Assembly (NCBI GenBank): GCA_963693305.1
Contig: OY855903.1
Coordinates: 36,009,251-36,073,250 of the forward strand
Source of the DNA: Meandrina meandrites
Lineage: Eukaryota > Cnidaria > Anthozoa > Scleractinia > Meandrinidae
Reading direction: 5' to 3'
DNA: 64,000 nucleotides
Both the position numbers and the translations under genes were made by a program. Within the stretch, counting starts at the first letter, position 1; every line of letters begins with the position of its first letter. Positions 45,991 to 58,342 of this stretch are shown here, piece after piece. The notes beneath the pieces were generated by a model, which was not told the origin of the DNA, did not search any database, and saw only the letters and a program-made list of their open reading frames with translations.

Positions 45991-48790
45991 AAGTGGGGTG
46001 GTCATAATTTTCTATTCTATATTGTCCAAGTTTAGTATCTCTACATTTTCAAAAATGACAGGGTTCTTTCAGATATTTTTTAAAAAGAAATGGATAGCCA
46101 CTTCTGCAGAGCAGCACGGTTCTCTATTTTATCAAGTGAAACAAATGAATGATTGTCCTAAGCTGTCAAATCTTCGTTTAAACATTGCATCTGAATGAAT
46201 ATGTTCAAATATGACTTGATGTAAACAGAGGACTTAGTTTCATTGTTTATTCAGAGCAGTTTTAATAAAAATAACAAAGATCGAGCTTTGTTGTTGAAAA
46301 TGAACTTGGCGCACTGAGTTTAATTCTTCGTTTTCCTAGTAAATTATAGTATTGGAGCGTAAATAACAGTTCGTTTCTATTTTATAGGTGGCCATTAATA
46401 CAAACTTAATGCGTGTCACAAAAATGACAATTAACGCGCAACAAAATACTCATAGCTTTTCATGCTATGTAGACAAAGTGTAGAGCAGAAAAGGGAAACA
46501 ACTTTAGATATCTAGTAATCGCTTCAATAAAGAAGTAATTGACAAACCAGGCAAACCCGAGCGACAGTCATGGCTAATGGCAATTTCCAATATGGCGAGT
46601 AAATGGTCGTGTTCAATTTGTCACAGTGTTTTCTAGAGGTTTTCTAAAGGCAAACATTGTCTCATATTGAGCAATAACAGTAGACATGCAAGCCAGAGCG
46701 ATAGAGATGCTAAGCAGGGAGCTTCAATAAATAAATAATGGTCAGATAAGGCTAACCAGAGCGAGAGATTCAGTTCATGGCAAAATTCAATATGGCGCTA
46801 AACCGTGAGCTTAAAATGGTCGCGTTGCATCTGTCACTTTCTTTGTAAGAGTATAAACGTTTGGAAGTCGTCCCGGTATTCTCCATGGCAATCATATGCA
46901 CCGTACATGAATTTTTGGGTAAAATAACAGCTCATTATAACAGAACCTGGGAGTCGACCGGCCGTGATGGAGAAACAGCAGGCTGAAAAGCACTTGAATT
47001 GCATATGGCGGTTAGTTTTGATTTTGGAACAACCCCACAACCTGCATTACCACAATGTATAATATACTCACAATAATCTCCAGAGTAACGTAATTACCTG
47101 TTGCAAGCTTTGGTGATAAAAACTCTCAGCATAAAACGATGCTCCTTGGGTCGAGCCTTCATTGACCGTGATCACTTTCACCTGACAAGAGGTATTCATA
47201 GTCCAGCAGTTCGCGTTTGGATTACACAATGCAACACACCGCGATACATTGCATCCCCTCATTCCTCACAAATAGGCATCAAGCGAGATCATGCCAAAGG
47301 AATTATAAAGGAACTGTTCCATTGTTCCATGAGTACAAGAACCAAGCGCAGATTCTTCGATTGCACGAGAATATGTGCGTGTTCACGAGAACGACAGTAA
47401 CATATCATTAGAAAGATGTCAAATTCCTTTCCGACCACACAAGCAAATGCCTCGTTTAATTTACGATACCAGAAATTTCCTTTTGTGCGCTTTAGATAAA
47501 GACTTAATCAAATGTATATTAGCAGCGAAATACAAAACATGAACTCCATTTCAAAGTACTACTCGATGGCAAATACACTGAATTAAATCGTCGTTTGAAC
47601 AATAGAATTTGTTGACTGACGAACCACGCCTCCGAGTTACTCTGATTTAAACGCAATAGTTCACGGTACAGTAAATGCGGAAAAAATCGCTGGAGATCAC
47701 CAATGAGAGCTATAGGTATTTTACTAGCCAAATTTGAGGCAACGTCAGGTTTATAAATCCTCCTTAAGTTATCCGAAATCTGCAAGAATTGAAAAGATTG
47801 CGGTATACCCCCCAACCCATGACGCTTTTGGTCAGCTGTGGTGTCATAACCTCGCTAATTGGGGCTAATGAACGCTGCAAATGATTATCTTTGCAAAAAC
47901 TTCAGATTTTAGGCTACGGAAAAGCAAAATAGTATATTTGCAGCTAAGTAATAAGGTTGGCCATTAATAAATTTGTGTTTACTTTGTTTTCACCCTTTTG
48001 ATAGTAATAAGGTAACAGTTGAGTTGCGCACATATCAAACGGGTTTTTAATAGCTACGAAACAACGACATTTTCAAACACCGATAAGAAATCATGTTTGC
48101 TGTCTCAATTTCCCACGAGATAGGGACCCAAAAAAGGTTGCCTCGAGTTGAAATCTCTAACTAGAGAATAATTGCCAGTTACTATATTTTAGTTGTAGCC
48201 CCTTTTGCTGTTAAAAATAGTTTATCTTAAGGTGTGGGAAAAGATTTTAATTTCGTTGGAAAGGTTTTAAAACTTTTAGATTGCACATTTGATTAAAAAA
48301 TGACTGATGCTGTCCATCTTTGAAACTTACAACTCTGTCAGTGAGAAAAATTCTTTGCGGGTTTTTATATCAAAGGGAGTGCTACAACATGTATGGAAGG
48401 TAAGCTTGTTTATGTATATGCTCCGCGTGTCCGACATGCAATATAACTGTAAATTGTGTGTCCTTTCGATTAGGGGTTTCAAGTTAAGTGTTTAAGAAAA
48501 AGTGACGCATTGATTATTTCATCCACAATGGGCGCTGGGACCACTTTGAGTGAAATTGCCGCATCCCATTATACCATTCCCGCGCTCGCAAACAAACGAT
48601 TGTAGATATTGATATGAGCTCCAAAAAACGTAGTATTAAAAGCAAAGCAAGTTTGAAAGAGAATGGAGATTGCCTTACATAACCTGAACATTTGACCATG
48701 TCGAGAAATTTTATTTTGAATTGTATTGCAATCTAGTCTGTACAAAAGCCACGCTGATTGTTAGCTTCGAAAGGTCACAGGATAATCGGT
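45991..48790. other. noncoding spacer with weak ORFs
   Basis: ORFs at 47068-47262 (minus, Cys-rich: GCNVSRCVALCNPNANC, ending at a GTAATT donor) and 47519-47815 (minus) are open, but no partner exons or domains are certain. The Cys-rich one could be an isolated PAN/apple-like exon. Two GAGCGA/AATATGGCG-type segments near 46555-46590 and 46755-46790 are a diverged direct repeat. Confidence 0.35.
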
Positions 48791-48895
48791 TGGTAAAAAG
48801 CGTAGAGTTTGCAGCGGCTGAGGGAATTATACCTGAACTAACTGTGAAACACTACAGATCAATCAAATGAAAGTGAAGAACAGTACTCTCTCATG
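48791..48895 (+). pseudogene. coding-like fragment, copy B
   Basis: Counterpart of the fragment at 43941-44050: the frame AAEGIIPELTVKHYRSI matches copy A in the same orientation, about 4.8 kb away. It ends at a stop shortly after. Confidence 0.35.
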
Positions 48896-49638
48896 AGGAA
48901 AAATGCGAAGCATAAGTATCAGACAAGCGGAATAGCAACTTTCTACTAGAATTATGTATTGTACATGTACAATGCATTTCTTAGACAGAGGTCAGCTGAA
49001 TTTAAGCGTGAAATCTAAACAGAAGGCTATCGCTCCCATAACTTGCATATTTTTGTCTAGAACTGTGTAAATTTCGTTCATCATCGTACAAAAAAATCTT
49101 ACCTGTAGGCCTATTTTGGGTAGTTATTGTGGGTTTTTTATTTCGAAATTGTTCTGTTTGAACGGTTAAGCCGAAAATAATATTTTATAGAAGTCGGGGT
49201 TTTCTGTAGGTATTAGCTAAATGTAACCGTATTTTCCAAGATTGAAATGGTGACCGCAAGGATTACCCAACCAAGCACAATGAATTTTAGTCAATGGCAT
49301 GAGAAAGGCATTGTTTTTTTCAACCGAGTAATTGCTTTTAAGCAAAAAGAAGGCGCTGCAACGTTGTAAGCTTAATGGGTGAAGTGAATGGTTCTTTAAT
49401 GCGCGCTAACAGAAAAAGTAAAGGGAGTAATGTTAGAAGGGTAATGTCCTAGTAAAACCTTTAACTTTAGACTTCATGAATTCTGTTTTTGGACTGAATC
49501 GCATCAACTGTCGAAGTCTTAAAAAAAATTTATTTCAGATTGTGAACTATTTCTTTTAATGTGCCAAAAAACAAATTTTCCTCTATTTGTCTTACATATT
49601 GTTAATTTATTCTAATTTCTAATTTATGAATTTTTGAG

Positions 49639-50070
49639 GTAGGGTAGTACCCCAGGAGGGGGGGGGGGGGGGGGCGGGGGGGAGGGTGATACTCGAACTA
49701 TGCATGATGGGGGAGTCCGACGTATTTTTTGGGGTGAAAATTTACACGCACGGTATTTTTTTGGGTCAAGAGATCTGTCACGCATTTGTTTGGGTCTCAT
49801 CACCGATCGAACTTTTGGTGTCGGGTTTTCGTTTGTATCAGTGGATCAGAAAAATATACATTCCAACTTTTTTCTGCTTCATTGAATAAATCAGATTTGC
49901 GTTATTTAAGTCTTGTATTTTTGGGGGTTGGAAATTTTGATGCCAGGTATTTTTTGGGGTATAAAATTTCAGGCTTGTGTAAAAGTTTGGGTTGGCAATA
50001 TGAAGATACGTCGGATCCCCCCGTCGTGTATACTTCGAGAACCCCCCCCCCCCCCTGGGGGTAGTACGTT
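49639..50070. mobile_element. G-rich MITE-like element
   Basis: The left border GGTAGTACCCCAGGAGGGGG and the inverted right border CCCCCTGGGGGTAGTAC delimit about 430 bp. The interior has repeated TTTTTTGGGGT words. There is no transposase. The CCCTAACCCTAACCC word just beyond (50073-50088) is telomere-like. Confidence 0.5.
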
Positions 50071-50149
50071 TCCTAACCCTAACCCTGGCTCATTTAACAT
50101 AAAAGTAATCCAGGCTACACAAAAACGAGCAGGTTGACCACCAATCTTA

Positions 50150-50725
50150 TTGCAAAATTGTTTAATGCTCGGAATAGTGTCATTAACTGGAACTAATCTC
50201 AAAAAATTTGGATTAATCCTTCTCTTTCAGAGTTCTGTTATTCGAGATTGCGCTCATGGCCGCGGCAATGAACAGAAACATGGTCACCATGGCAGTAGCT
50301 ACTGTCATGGTAGCAACAGCTATCATGCTGTCGAGGTATGGAAAAGTTTGTTTAAGAACAATAACGGAAAGTGGCTTTACAAACCCCTACTTTGTTTGAT
50401 TATTTTCCATAGTGTCCATATTAGTGATGATGATGAGGAGGATGCACAAAATGCTATGCATTATATTGGTGACGATGATGGCGATGAAGAAAAGGGTAAC
50501 GAAAATGATGTAGAAGTCGATAACGTGATTGACGAAGAGGATGTACAATTTGATGTACATTTTGCTGGTGACGATGATGACGATGAAGAAAACGGAAACG
50601 GAAATGGAAACGATGCATACGAAGAGGATGACGATTACGACAATGACGGATACGACGCGGACAATGAAGATGAAGATTTTTTTTTTATCATAACAGGCCA
50701 CGATAGTGGATATGAATCAAATTAA
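50150..50725 (+). CDS. hypothetical acidic ORF with His/Ser-rich start
   Basis: An open stretch of 191 codons. Residues about 30-65 are His/Gly-rich (HGRGNEQKHGHHGSSYCHGS), and the C-terminal half is almost all Asp/Glu/Asn/Gly with two similar acidic blocks (GDDDGDEEKGNENDVEVDN and GDDDDDEENGNGNGND). GTATGG after the His-rich part could be a donor. Simple-sequence expansion can make such ORFs by chance; expression is unproven. Confidence 0.25.
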   Translation: MQNCLMLGIVSLTGTNLKKFGLILLFQSSVIRDCAHGRGNEQKHGHHGSSYCHGSNSYHAVEVWKSLFKNNNGKWLYKPLLCLIIFHSVHISDDDEEDAQNAMHYIGDDDGDEEKGNENDVEVDNVIDEEDVQFDVHFAGDDDDDEENGNGNGNDAYEEDDDYDNDGYDADNEDEDFFFIITGHDSGYESN

Positions 50726-50749
50726 GTAAGAGATAAATACCGATAACGG

Positions 50750-50813
50750 AGGTATTACTCCATATACATCCCCTCGGGCCGCAGGCCCGAGGGATGTATA
50801 TGGATTAATACCT
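50750..50813. repeat. long hairpin, 30-bp arms
   Basis: The left arm (50750-50780) and right arm (50784-50813) are complementary over about 30 bp with one mismatch and one indel, around the 3-base loop GCA. The core is CCCTCGGGCC/GGCCCGAGGG. It ends in GGTATTA/TAATACC. It may be a foldback MITE or an extruded-cruciform site. Confidence 0.75.
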
Positions 50814-51309
50814 CAGTATTAATATATTATCACTTGTATATATTAAGCCCGTTTCCAAGAGGACAAAAGGCGTCTAATTAGTAGTACACAGTTCGGCGGA
50901 TAACCAGAACTGGGTATATGATTTCCTGTTATCTGATTGGCTCACACAAAACCTAAACATTGCCTAGACCGCGAAAGGACAAAGCTCTAGTGAAATGGCG
51001 TGTGTGAAAGTCGAGCGAAGTGAAGTCTTATATGACGCATGTAGGAGGAATCCCAATCTATCGATCTCTGGAGCCTCTCTAGGATTTGCTCCTGCTTTCT
51101 TCATTCCAATACTGAAATTTTGTCCTCGATTTCGTTTACCTGAAGATTGGACGTACCATACCTAAGTGTTCCGAGTGAAGTAGATAAACATTGGCAGCCA
51201 AGAGTTGTTCCACCTTTCCATAGCTTTATATATCAAACTGACTTTTTTATTTACTGTTATTTCCATGTCTTGAAAGACATCAATGGAAGACCCCATTTAC
51301 CTTATTGTA

Positions 51310-51594
51310 TTGATAATTTTTGCCACACAATGTAGTGTATTAAAATATGTTTCAAAATGTGTAATGGATTGGGGAGAATATTTCTGTGCTTATATAAAGT
51401 GTTTATATTTTGAGTACAAGCTGAACAGGCTGGAGGTTTCTATTGATAATTTTTGCCACACAAAAAATGGTAATGTATTAAAATATGTTTGAACATGTGT
51501 AATGGATTGGGGGGAATATTTCTTTGCTTCTATAAAGTGTTTATATTTTGTTTATATTTTGAGTACAAGGTGAACAGGCTGGAGGTTTCTATTG
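51310..51594. repeat. tandem duplication, about 133 bp
   Basis: Two copies start TTGATAATTTTTGCCACACAA at 51310 and 51443 and end CAGGCTGGAGGTTTCTATTG. The second has a 20-bp internal expansion TTTATATTTTG. This looks like a recent local duplication. Confidence 0.85.
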
Positions 51595-52292
51595 AAACGT
51601 CTAGTATTTATAGTAACTTAGTTAAAGGACATAGCATTCCTCATTCAGAAGTAATTTATTACGGTATTTGCAATCGATAATGTTAGAATTATTTGTCCTT
51701 GCTCCTCTGTTAATGCTTTCTTGACATTACCTACAGAAACACAAATAATTGTGAAGTTACTATTATCCTATGACACTCCATGGCCATTAAACAGTGAAAT
51801 TCAGTCAGAATTTATCCATGTATATCCATGTATATAGCGGTATTACAGTGGGCAGCTATAGATTGTGAAGGCCAGTGAAAAAAGGTTCATTGAAATGCCT
51901 AGGGGAAGATAGACTGATCTTGTAAAAACATTCGATATAACCACCCAACCAATTTGTCTACAGAGTAATCTGTTGTATGCCAAATTGATTTTCAGGTTAA
52001 ATTATTGTCCAAGCTAGGTTGGCAACAACCTGATGACAAAACTGACAAGAAATAATTTAAATTTATTTGGATTTCTTTTGAATGTATTCATATTGTTTAA
52101 TGACATTATAAATGTAGGTTGAAACATATATAACCTGAATTCCAATATGAGCTATAACATCCACACCTTTCTGGGAATATTTTTTTTCGGGAATTGAATT
52201 GTATCATGAAGAAAAATATTATCTTTACAGACAAATTATTATAACAGTCACATCACATTATTTAACAAGCAAGATATGTTCATAAGCAAATT

Positions 52293-53586
52293 CAGAAGTC
52301 CATAACTAGAAGTCTACATCTCTGGTAATAGGCTTTGAGATATGTCTTTCGCGTGTACCTCGCGCTCCTCGCGTGTAGGCTATTTTTAGAACAGCTTTGC
52401 CGCGAACAAGTAGCCAATCACATTGAAGTATTTTTTAATTAGCGCCTTTGATTGGTTGAACAAATTTTTGAAGAAAAGCAGAACTGCAGAGGACGAGTGA
52501 ACTCGAGCGAACGGCATTACGAAATTTCTGTTTGTTGGTCATCGTAATTTCCGTTTTGTGAGGATTAAATCGTCCGGACAAGAATCATCAGGCCATCTTT
52601 CATCGATGACGATAGCATCGAAGTTGTAAAAATTCGGAGCATCCAAATAAGCGAGAGGACCTCAGTGTTTTGGAGTCAGAATACGAAATGGCAGCGGGCA
52701 AGATAGACTAATTCCGAGTCAAATTCAAAAAAAATTATGCGAAGACACCAAAGATTAATGGTACTCTCAAGATGAAGACAGGCATTAAGAGAGCAAGTGC
52801 ATTTTGGCACAGGTTCGTTGCTATTTTGGAAAAACAAAACCGTGGTCCCTGAAGCGCTCAACATCGAGCGCGGAATGAACAGAATGAAGTTTGATTCGTT
52901 TGAGAACAACATTCAGAAAAAACGACAAGTTTGGCGAGTTTCGCATGTTTTTGGAATTATAAGGACGGAATGAAAACAAAAGACAGACTAAGGTAATGTA
53001 CTTGTTTTAATATGAATAGAAATACGAGTTTAATTCATCGAACAATGATGATTTCATTCAGATCCGTCAAAAGTTTAATTCAAGTTGTGCTTCTCGAGCA
53101 CTTCGCAGAGTGCAGCTATTGTGTTGTGTATGTTGTTCAGTATTTTAACACGAGGATACGCTGTACAAAATAAAGACACACTTAACTACGAAAAGTTTGG
53201 GGAACTTCTGTTCATAAATTCTCTCGTAAATTATAAAAAGTCGACCTGTTTGTTCTGTGAGTTTGTCTACGGAAACCCGGCGACGGGTTGCTTTTTCACT
53301 CGCCTTCAAATGCCACTGAACAGACGTTTGAAATCACTATCTACGATACTACTTCTGTCGAAATGTGAGAATTAAAGAGAATGGCCTGTCAAGTGTTTTG
53401 ATGTGATTTGATTTATTTCACCTGCCACTTTCCAAAATATTCGGCCGCAACTTAGAACTCCAATCATGTCGAAATAGTGGGTTACGTCATTTTCTCGCGA
53501 GACATCAGTTTCTAAAAATAGCCTACACGCGAAAGACATAGCACGCGCCCCAATACCAGATGTAGACTTCTAGTTATGGACTTCTG
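52293..53586. mobile_element. 1.3-kb element with inverted ends and 7-bp target duplication
   Basis: The left end CAGAAGTCCATAACTAGAAG is inverted at the right (53559-53586), and similarity extends about 85 bp inward (TAGAAGTCTACATC, TGTCTTTCGCGTGTA, GGCTATTTTTAGAA). GCAAATT is present on both flanks (52286-52292 and 53587-53593). No transposase is visible. An internal ORF on plus from about 53130 (ATG inside the 53085-53375 open stretch) lacks a recognised domain. It is a nonautonomous DNA transposon of undetermined superfamily; a 7-9-bp duplication suggests hAT- or Mutator-like integration. Confidence 0.75.
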
Positions 53587-53769
53587 GCAAATTAAAGAAG
53601 CATGATAATTGCATCTTTCAAAAATACTGAATAATATGGCTGACAAGGGATGTGTTTTTTTCAAAAGCAGAATCAATAATAAACCAGGATTATCAGTTGT
53701 TTGAGGGTGCATCTCTTAGATAAAGCGCCAAGAGGAAGGTGGGGGTGGGGAAAGGGAACAAGGCGGGGA

Positions 53770-54700
53770 GAGAGGGAGATTAATTATCCCTAAGGCCCTT
53801 CTTTGGGAGCCTGCTCGCAGGCTATGAAATGTGTGGTATCTTTGAGATACGCGTCTTGTATTTGCGCTATAGGCTGAAGTAGTACGCGTTCTGTTGGGCC
53901 ATTTCAAAGCCCGATATGATAGGACGGCCGACGAAAGTAGGCTTGTGAATTTTTGTAAGAGTGTGGAAAGCTGGAATCAACAAAAGTGGAAATTCGTTCT
54001 GTTGAGACACCGCTACCAGAAACTATAGGTCTGCCGACCGGAGTGGGTTTATTTATTTTGGTCAGCGTGTAAAACTCTGGTATTATTAGTGGATTATGGC
54101 CTGAGTTGAGCCATTTATAAGTCATTTTGTCAATGTGTCACTTGGAGAACAGTGTATTGACTATTGTTTTGACTTTAACGGCTGTTTGGGATACTAGAGG
54201 TTCTTTAAGAGGTTTATAAAATTTCTCGTTAGAGACTTGTTCATAACCTTCCTGAATTTTGTTAGTGGTATCCATAACAACTGTAGTTGTCCCGTTGTCG
54301 ACTTTCTTAAGGTTTATGTCGCTGTTAGCGTTAAGCGCTTTGAGCGTTTGTCTTTGTTTCGCTGTAAGGTTGTCTTTTGTATCGGAAAAGACTACACTGG
54401 CAATCTCTAGTTTAGTTCGTTCAAGGTAATTTTCTAGCGCCTTTGATTGTTATGGTGGCGGTTGCCAGCTAGATTTAACATGGAACGGATGCGGATTGCT
54501 TTTTGATTTAGCGAACATGTATTTTAAACGCATTGAGCGAGTAAAAGTATTAAAGTCTCTTAAGAGGCTTTTATGTGAAGCCGGTGGAGGAGTAGGGATA
54601 CATTTAAGGCCTTTTGCGAGAAAAGCTGTTTCTTGGTCGGTAAGGTCTTTGTTAGAAATGTTTTTAATGAACTGTCACAAGAGGAAAATACCCACCTGAG
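53770..54700 (-). pseudogene. Penelope-like element reverse transcriptase, fragment
   Basis: Minus-strand readings in order: FLAKGLKCIPTPPPASHKSL, MRLKYMFAKSKSNPHPFHVK, LKALNANSDINLKKVDNGTT then TVVMDTTNKIQEGYEQVSN, NPLIIPEFYTLTKINKP and GRPIVSGSGVSTERISTFVD. These are the conserved N-terminal and early RT segments of Penelope-like elements (KADKG..VVMD, PEFYxLPKIHKP, GRPIVS). In-frame stops near 54440 and 54160 and a second, partial repeat of the GRP..TERI..LQPIAQIQD region at 53800-53920 show decay. The catalytic YxDD part is absent, so the fragment is truncated at its 3' side. Confidence 0.8.
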
Positions 54701-57700
54701 TATAAATAAATTATTTGCTATTTCGTCTATGTTGAATTAAGATTTCCGATCGTTATTACATGTAATTTCCTTATCGTAAGTGCAGTTCCGCTCTTAGCTA
54801 AAAATTGCAAACTAAGCGTCATCTCTCAGGAAATGCAGAATGATTACAATATGCTCCGTGTTGTTTGAACAGCCGGCTCTCAGTTCGTTGATCTCTAACT
54901 GGAAGCAAGTCCTATTATATTGCATTTTGACTAAACTTAAACTATCATAAAGGAACGTCTCGAGCGTCTATAACGCGCTATTATTGTCAAACTGATATTT
55001 AACGTAAAAGGAATTTCTCTTCGAGTCTTACGGACAGTTGTCCGTTGTATTTCAGTTAATATCGGTAATTTCAGATTCATCTTGCTCGTTGTAAATGCGA
55101 CGTAAGCATATTTGAAAGTAACACAATTGTTGTTTACCTACATCTTGAGCAATATCCTGGAGTACATCCGGAATGGAAGATGCAAGTGTTAAGCAATTTC
55201 CTTTCTAAAAATCGATATTGATAAACTCGATGTAGTTGTTTATTTAGCTTTAAACTTCATTCAAACTTGTAGTTTCACCTGTCGTTAATTATCACACTCT
55301 AAGAATATATAAGTAGCCTTTGTGCTGTACAACATTTGAATTACCCTAAGCTGCCATCGAATTACCCTAAGCTGCCATCGAATTACCTGAAGCTACCACT
55401 GAGTTATCAGTTACTAGTTCTACGAGGTTTATTCAACAATAAAGAAGATAGAAGAGTTCCAGATCTGTGTTAGTCCTTGCTGTTACGCTGTTCGGCTGAC
55501 AAGAAACAACGACCCTGTACTTCTGGCATTTCAGTAACGTGTGCCGTGCAGCGAGCCTGTGCTCTGCCAAGCTTTTCCCCAACCAAGCCCGTTTATCCAT
55601 CCATTTCCAGCGCCCCAGCTGAGAGTTCATATTAATCACGTAAACGCGCAGTATCGCCGAAATCATTACGTTACAGAACTTTTCATTATGTGTCCTAAGT
55701 TTGTTTTTGTACTGATTTTTATTGGCTTTGCGTTTTCGGGATTGCTTTTGACTTATCGTCTGGGATCACGCGGGTTTGGCGCGGGAAGAGTCAGGAAAAC
55801 ACACATTTGGATAAATTGCAACTCTTTCTGTTATATTTTCACGTTTGGAAAAAGCAAGTACAAGAGTTGAAAGTTCACTGATCCTTTCTTTTCAAGTCAG
55901 AGATTTCGGCTGCTTGGTTCTGGTTGGTAACAGGCAGCTTTGGGTCTGCTGGCTCTGCGCTGGAAAAAATTGGTGGCTGAGCGGATCCTTTTCTCTGCTT
56001 GCTCACAATTGGAGGGCTCAGGGATCATGGTGGTTAGCTGTTTCTGCATGGCGTACATGGCCTGGTTATCTGCGAAATGATCGGGAATCGTAGGAAAATG
56101 GCGGAAAACGTCTTGATATACGAAAAAAACAACAATATTGGCTTTTCTTCCTGGATAAAATTCACTGTTTCAGTTAATTTTTTACTGTTAGTGTTAAAAT
56201 GCCTAAAATTTTACTGTTTCATGTTACAGAGCCTAAAAATTAAGTGCTTAGTGTTATCGAGGTACCACCATCAAAACACTCTAATAATAATAGTAACAGT
56301 AAGAATATAAGTATATGTACATAACAAGGTCTACCAATAACAATCTAAAATATATGATTATAAACTATGGCTCTGTGTAAGATCTGTTGTTAAAAGTCTG
56401 TAGCTATGTGTGAAAAGTAATATTAAAATTTATAAGTATGTGTAACTTAGATGATGCTATTCAACTGATTAAGAATTTGAAAGAAAGCGTTGAAGTATAA
56501 CTGTAACCTGCACTAGCCTTTTGTTTAACTGTTATCTACCTGCACTGTTCTGAAAGTGATTAATCTTTAAGCGAAATTCCCTTTAGCCAATTGTTCTTCA
56601 GGAAATGTATTAGATAATGCTTAAGTTAGACTATCTTATGACATTACCTAATGCAAGCGTTTCGCCAAGTTGTTCAAAAGTCATAGTAACTAAGTCAATA
56701 ATTGAATCTCTAAAAACCAAAGCATTTCCTGTTAATAATAGAGGTAAAAGCGCCGGTATCTGTGGGAAGAGTATTTGATCCTGAAAACATAGACGGAAGT
56801 TCCTATTGTTTTATCGCTAACTGTAGGCTGAGACTATGCCAACGTTCGGGGTGAAAGTTGGTGCTATTTAACGAAACGAAATCTATACTGTTCTATTTTT
56901 CTTTTTGGGCTTTGATCCTCTATACCCTGATTACACAGTTCAGTTACTTGCATCAACAACATCCTGCAGTTGTTGATGAAAAATTTTACTGTAAATGGTC
57001 TGTTGATATGCTTGTGAGGAATAGTTCGTTGCGAAAGGTACCAGGGATCGTTCACCGCGAAGTTCTCCAACCAGAAGTCAGTGTCGGCCAGGGGGGGCAG
57101 TTGTATACCAGTATACCCGAAAAAAAAATTACTCAAAATACCCCAAAATACCCAAAATTTCTCCCAGTATACCCAAAAGTTGATCAACACGTTATATACT
57201 GTACACCCAAAATTAGTAGTAGCCAAGCCAAGCACTTAATTGTGAAGGCTGAACTTTGTTAGCACTCAAACAGTGAGGAACAGACATGCATCATTTTTTA
57301 TCCATGTTATTGAAAGTTCGCAATCAGTAAATCCACAGTAGGGCCGGACTGTAATTAATTTCTCATGATAAAAGATCACACAGGTAACAATGAATGGTCA
57401 GATTTCAAATTGAAAAGAAAGACGTGATTAATGAGTTTTAATCCTCATAGTGGGATTCACAGGTATCTTTAGACCCGAACATTGAACGGCTGGACAATGT
57501 CAAGAAAGAGGTTGTTGTTGTTGTTCACAGTAAAAGTTTCGATCAATAATCTTTAGCTTCTCCCAAAGCGGATAAATGGCCTGTTCGTGGGCGTGCTTAT
57601 TCGGCAAAAGGTCTGCATGGGTACTGGAGAGTCGTATCTTTGATCATGAACAAACCTCTCTATTTAAACCGATGTCACCACGCCATCTTGTTCATCCAAA

Positions 57701-58342
57701 TCAATGCTTAGAAAATGTTTGTAGAAATATTATCATCCGTTGTTTTAGATGCACACAAGTTTTACTATTCTTTTATATAAAAACAGAGGCGCTCAAGCGC
57801 GATGTTGCCTTTAGTCTCTTAAACAGAAAGTCGTCTGCCGTTGCTGCCATTCTCCTGCATCTTTTGGGTCTGCTGTATTGCTTGTCAGTTTCGTACTCTC
57901 TCTCATTCATAAATGTAGCAACGCTAAGGAAATGTAATAATCACTTTCTTAAATCTAGATAGTGTAATCTGCAATCCACTTAACGTTTACTGTTCCCTTT
58001 ATGAAAACTTAGGAAACAATGTGTTCTTTCCTGGTGGCTGTAAACAGAAGGGGGTCGACAAGATCTTGACTGTACAAAAATGTTCCAATATAAAAAATAT
58101 GGTTATCATCTGCAACGTCTTTGAGACGCTTCACGATATAAAACGAGGTTAATTGCAAGGATTTTGGTCTACAGCTCTGCAGATACAACACATATGTCCC
58201 GTGAGGGTGAAGAATGTTTCTCTAATTGCGGTAGCCTTCCCTCTCCTTGGTTTGGTTGGTGCTTGCATCTTGCAGTAGCACGTTGAAGTCTACCGTCTTT
58301 TCCATTGGAGGCGAAAATTGGTAAAAGTTCAACGGTAGTGTT
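54701..58342. other. noncoding stretch with possible LTR-like features
   Basis: A TATA-like TATATAAGT near 55303, the 21-bp tandem repeat at 55338-55400, and AATAAAG near 55437 followed by a TGCTGTTCGGCTGACA border resemble the promoter/poly(A) layout of a retroviral-type LTR, but no left border or second LTR was found. From 57100 to 57180 there is an ACCCAAAATAC-rich simple repeat. ORFs here show no domains. The word ACAAGGTCTACCAA occurs at 56322 and at 58867. Confidence 0.35.
55338..55400. repeat. 21-bp tandem repeat, three units
   Basis: GAATTACCCTAAGCTGCCAT (first 20 of 21 bases) is repeated at 55338, 55359 and 55380; the third unit has four changes. Confidence 0.9.

Noticed and set aside
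47068..47262. Cys-rich exon as a receptor domain
   Set aside because: Only one short open stretch with a possible donor; no acceptor or partner exon supports a gene.
50150..50725. Signal for a nuclear acidic protein
   Set aside because: Not promoted beyond low confidence because composition is dominated by GAT/GAA simple repeats and there is no homologous domain.
55300..55500. Solo LTR
   Set aside because: A TATA-like box and AATAAA are suggestive, but no TG..CA borders with a target duplication or primer-binding site could be set.
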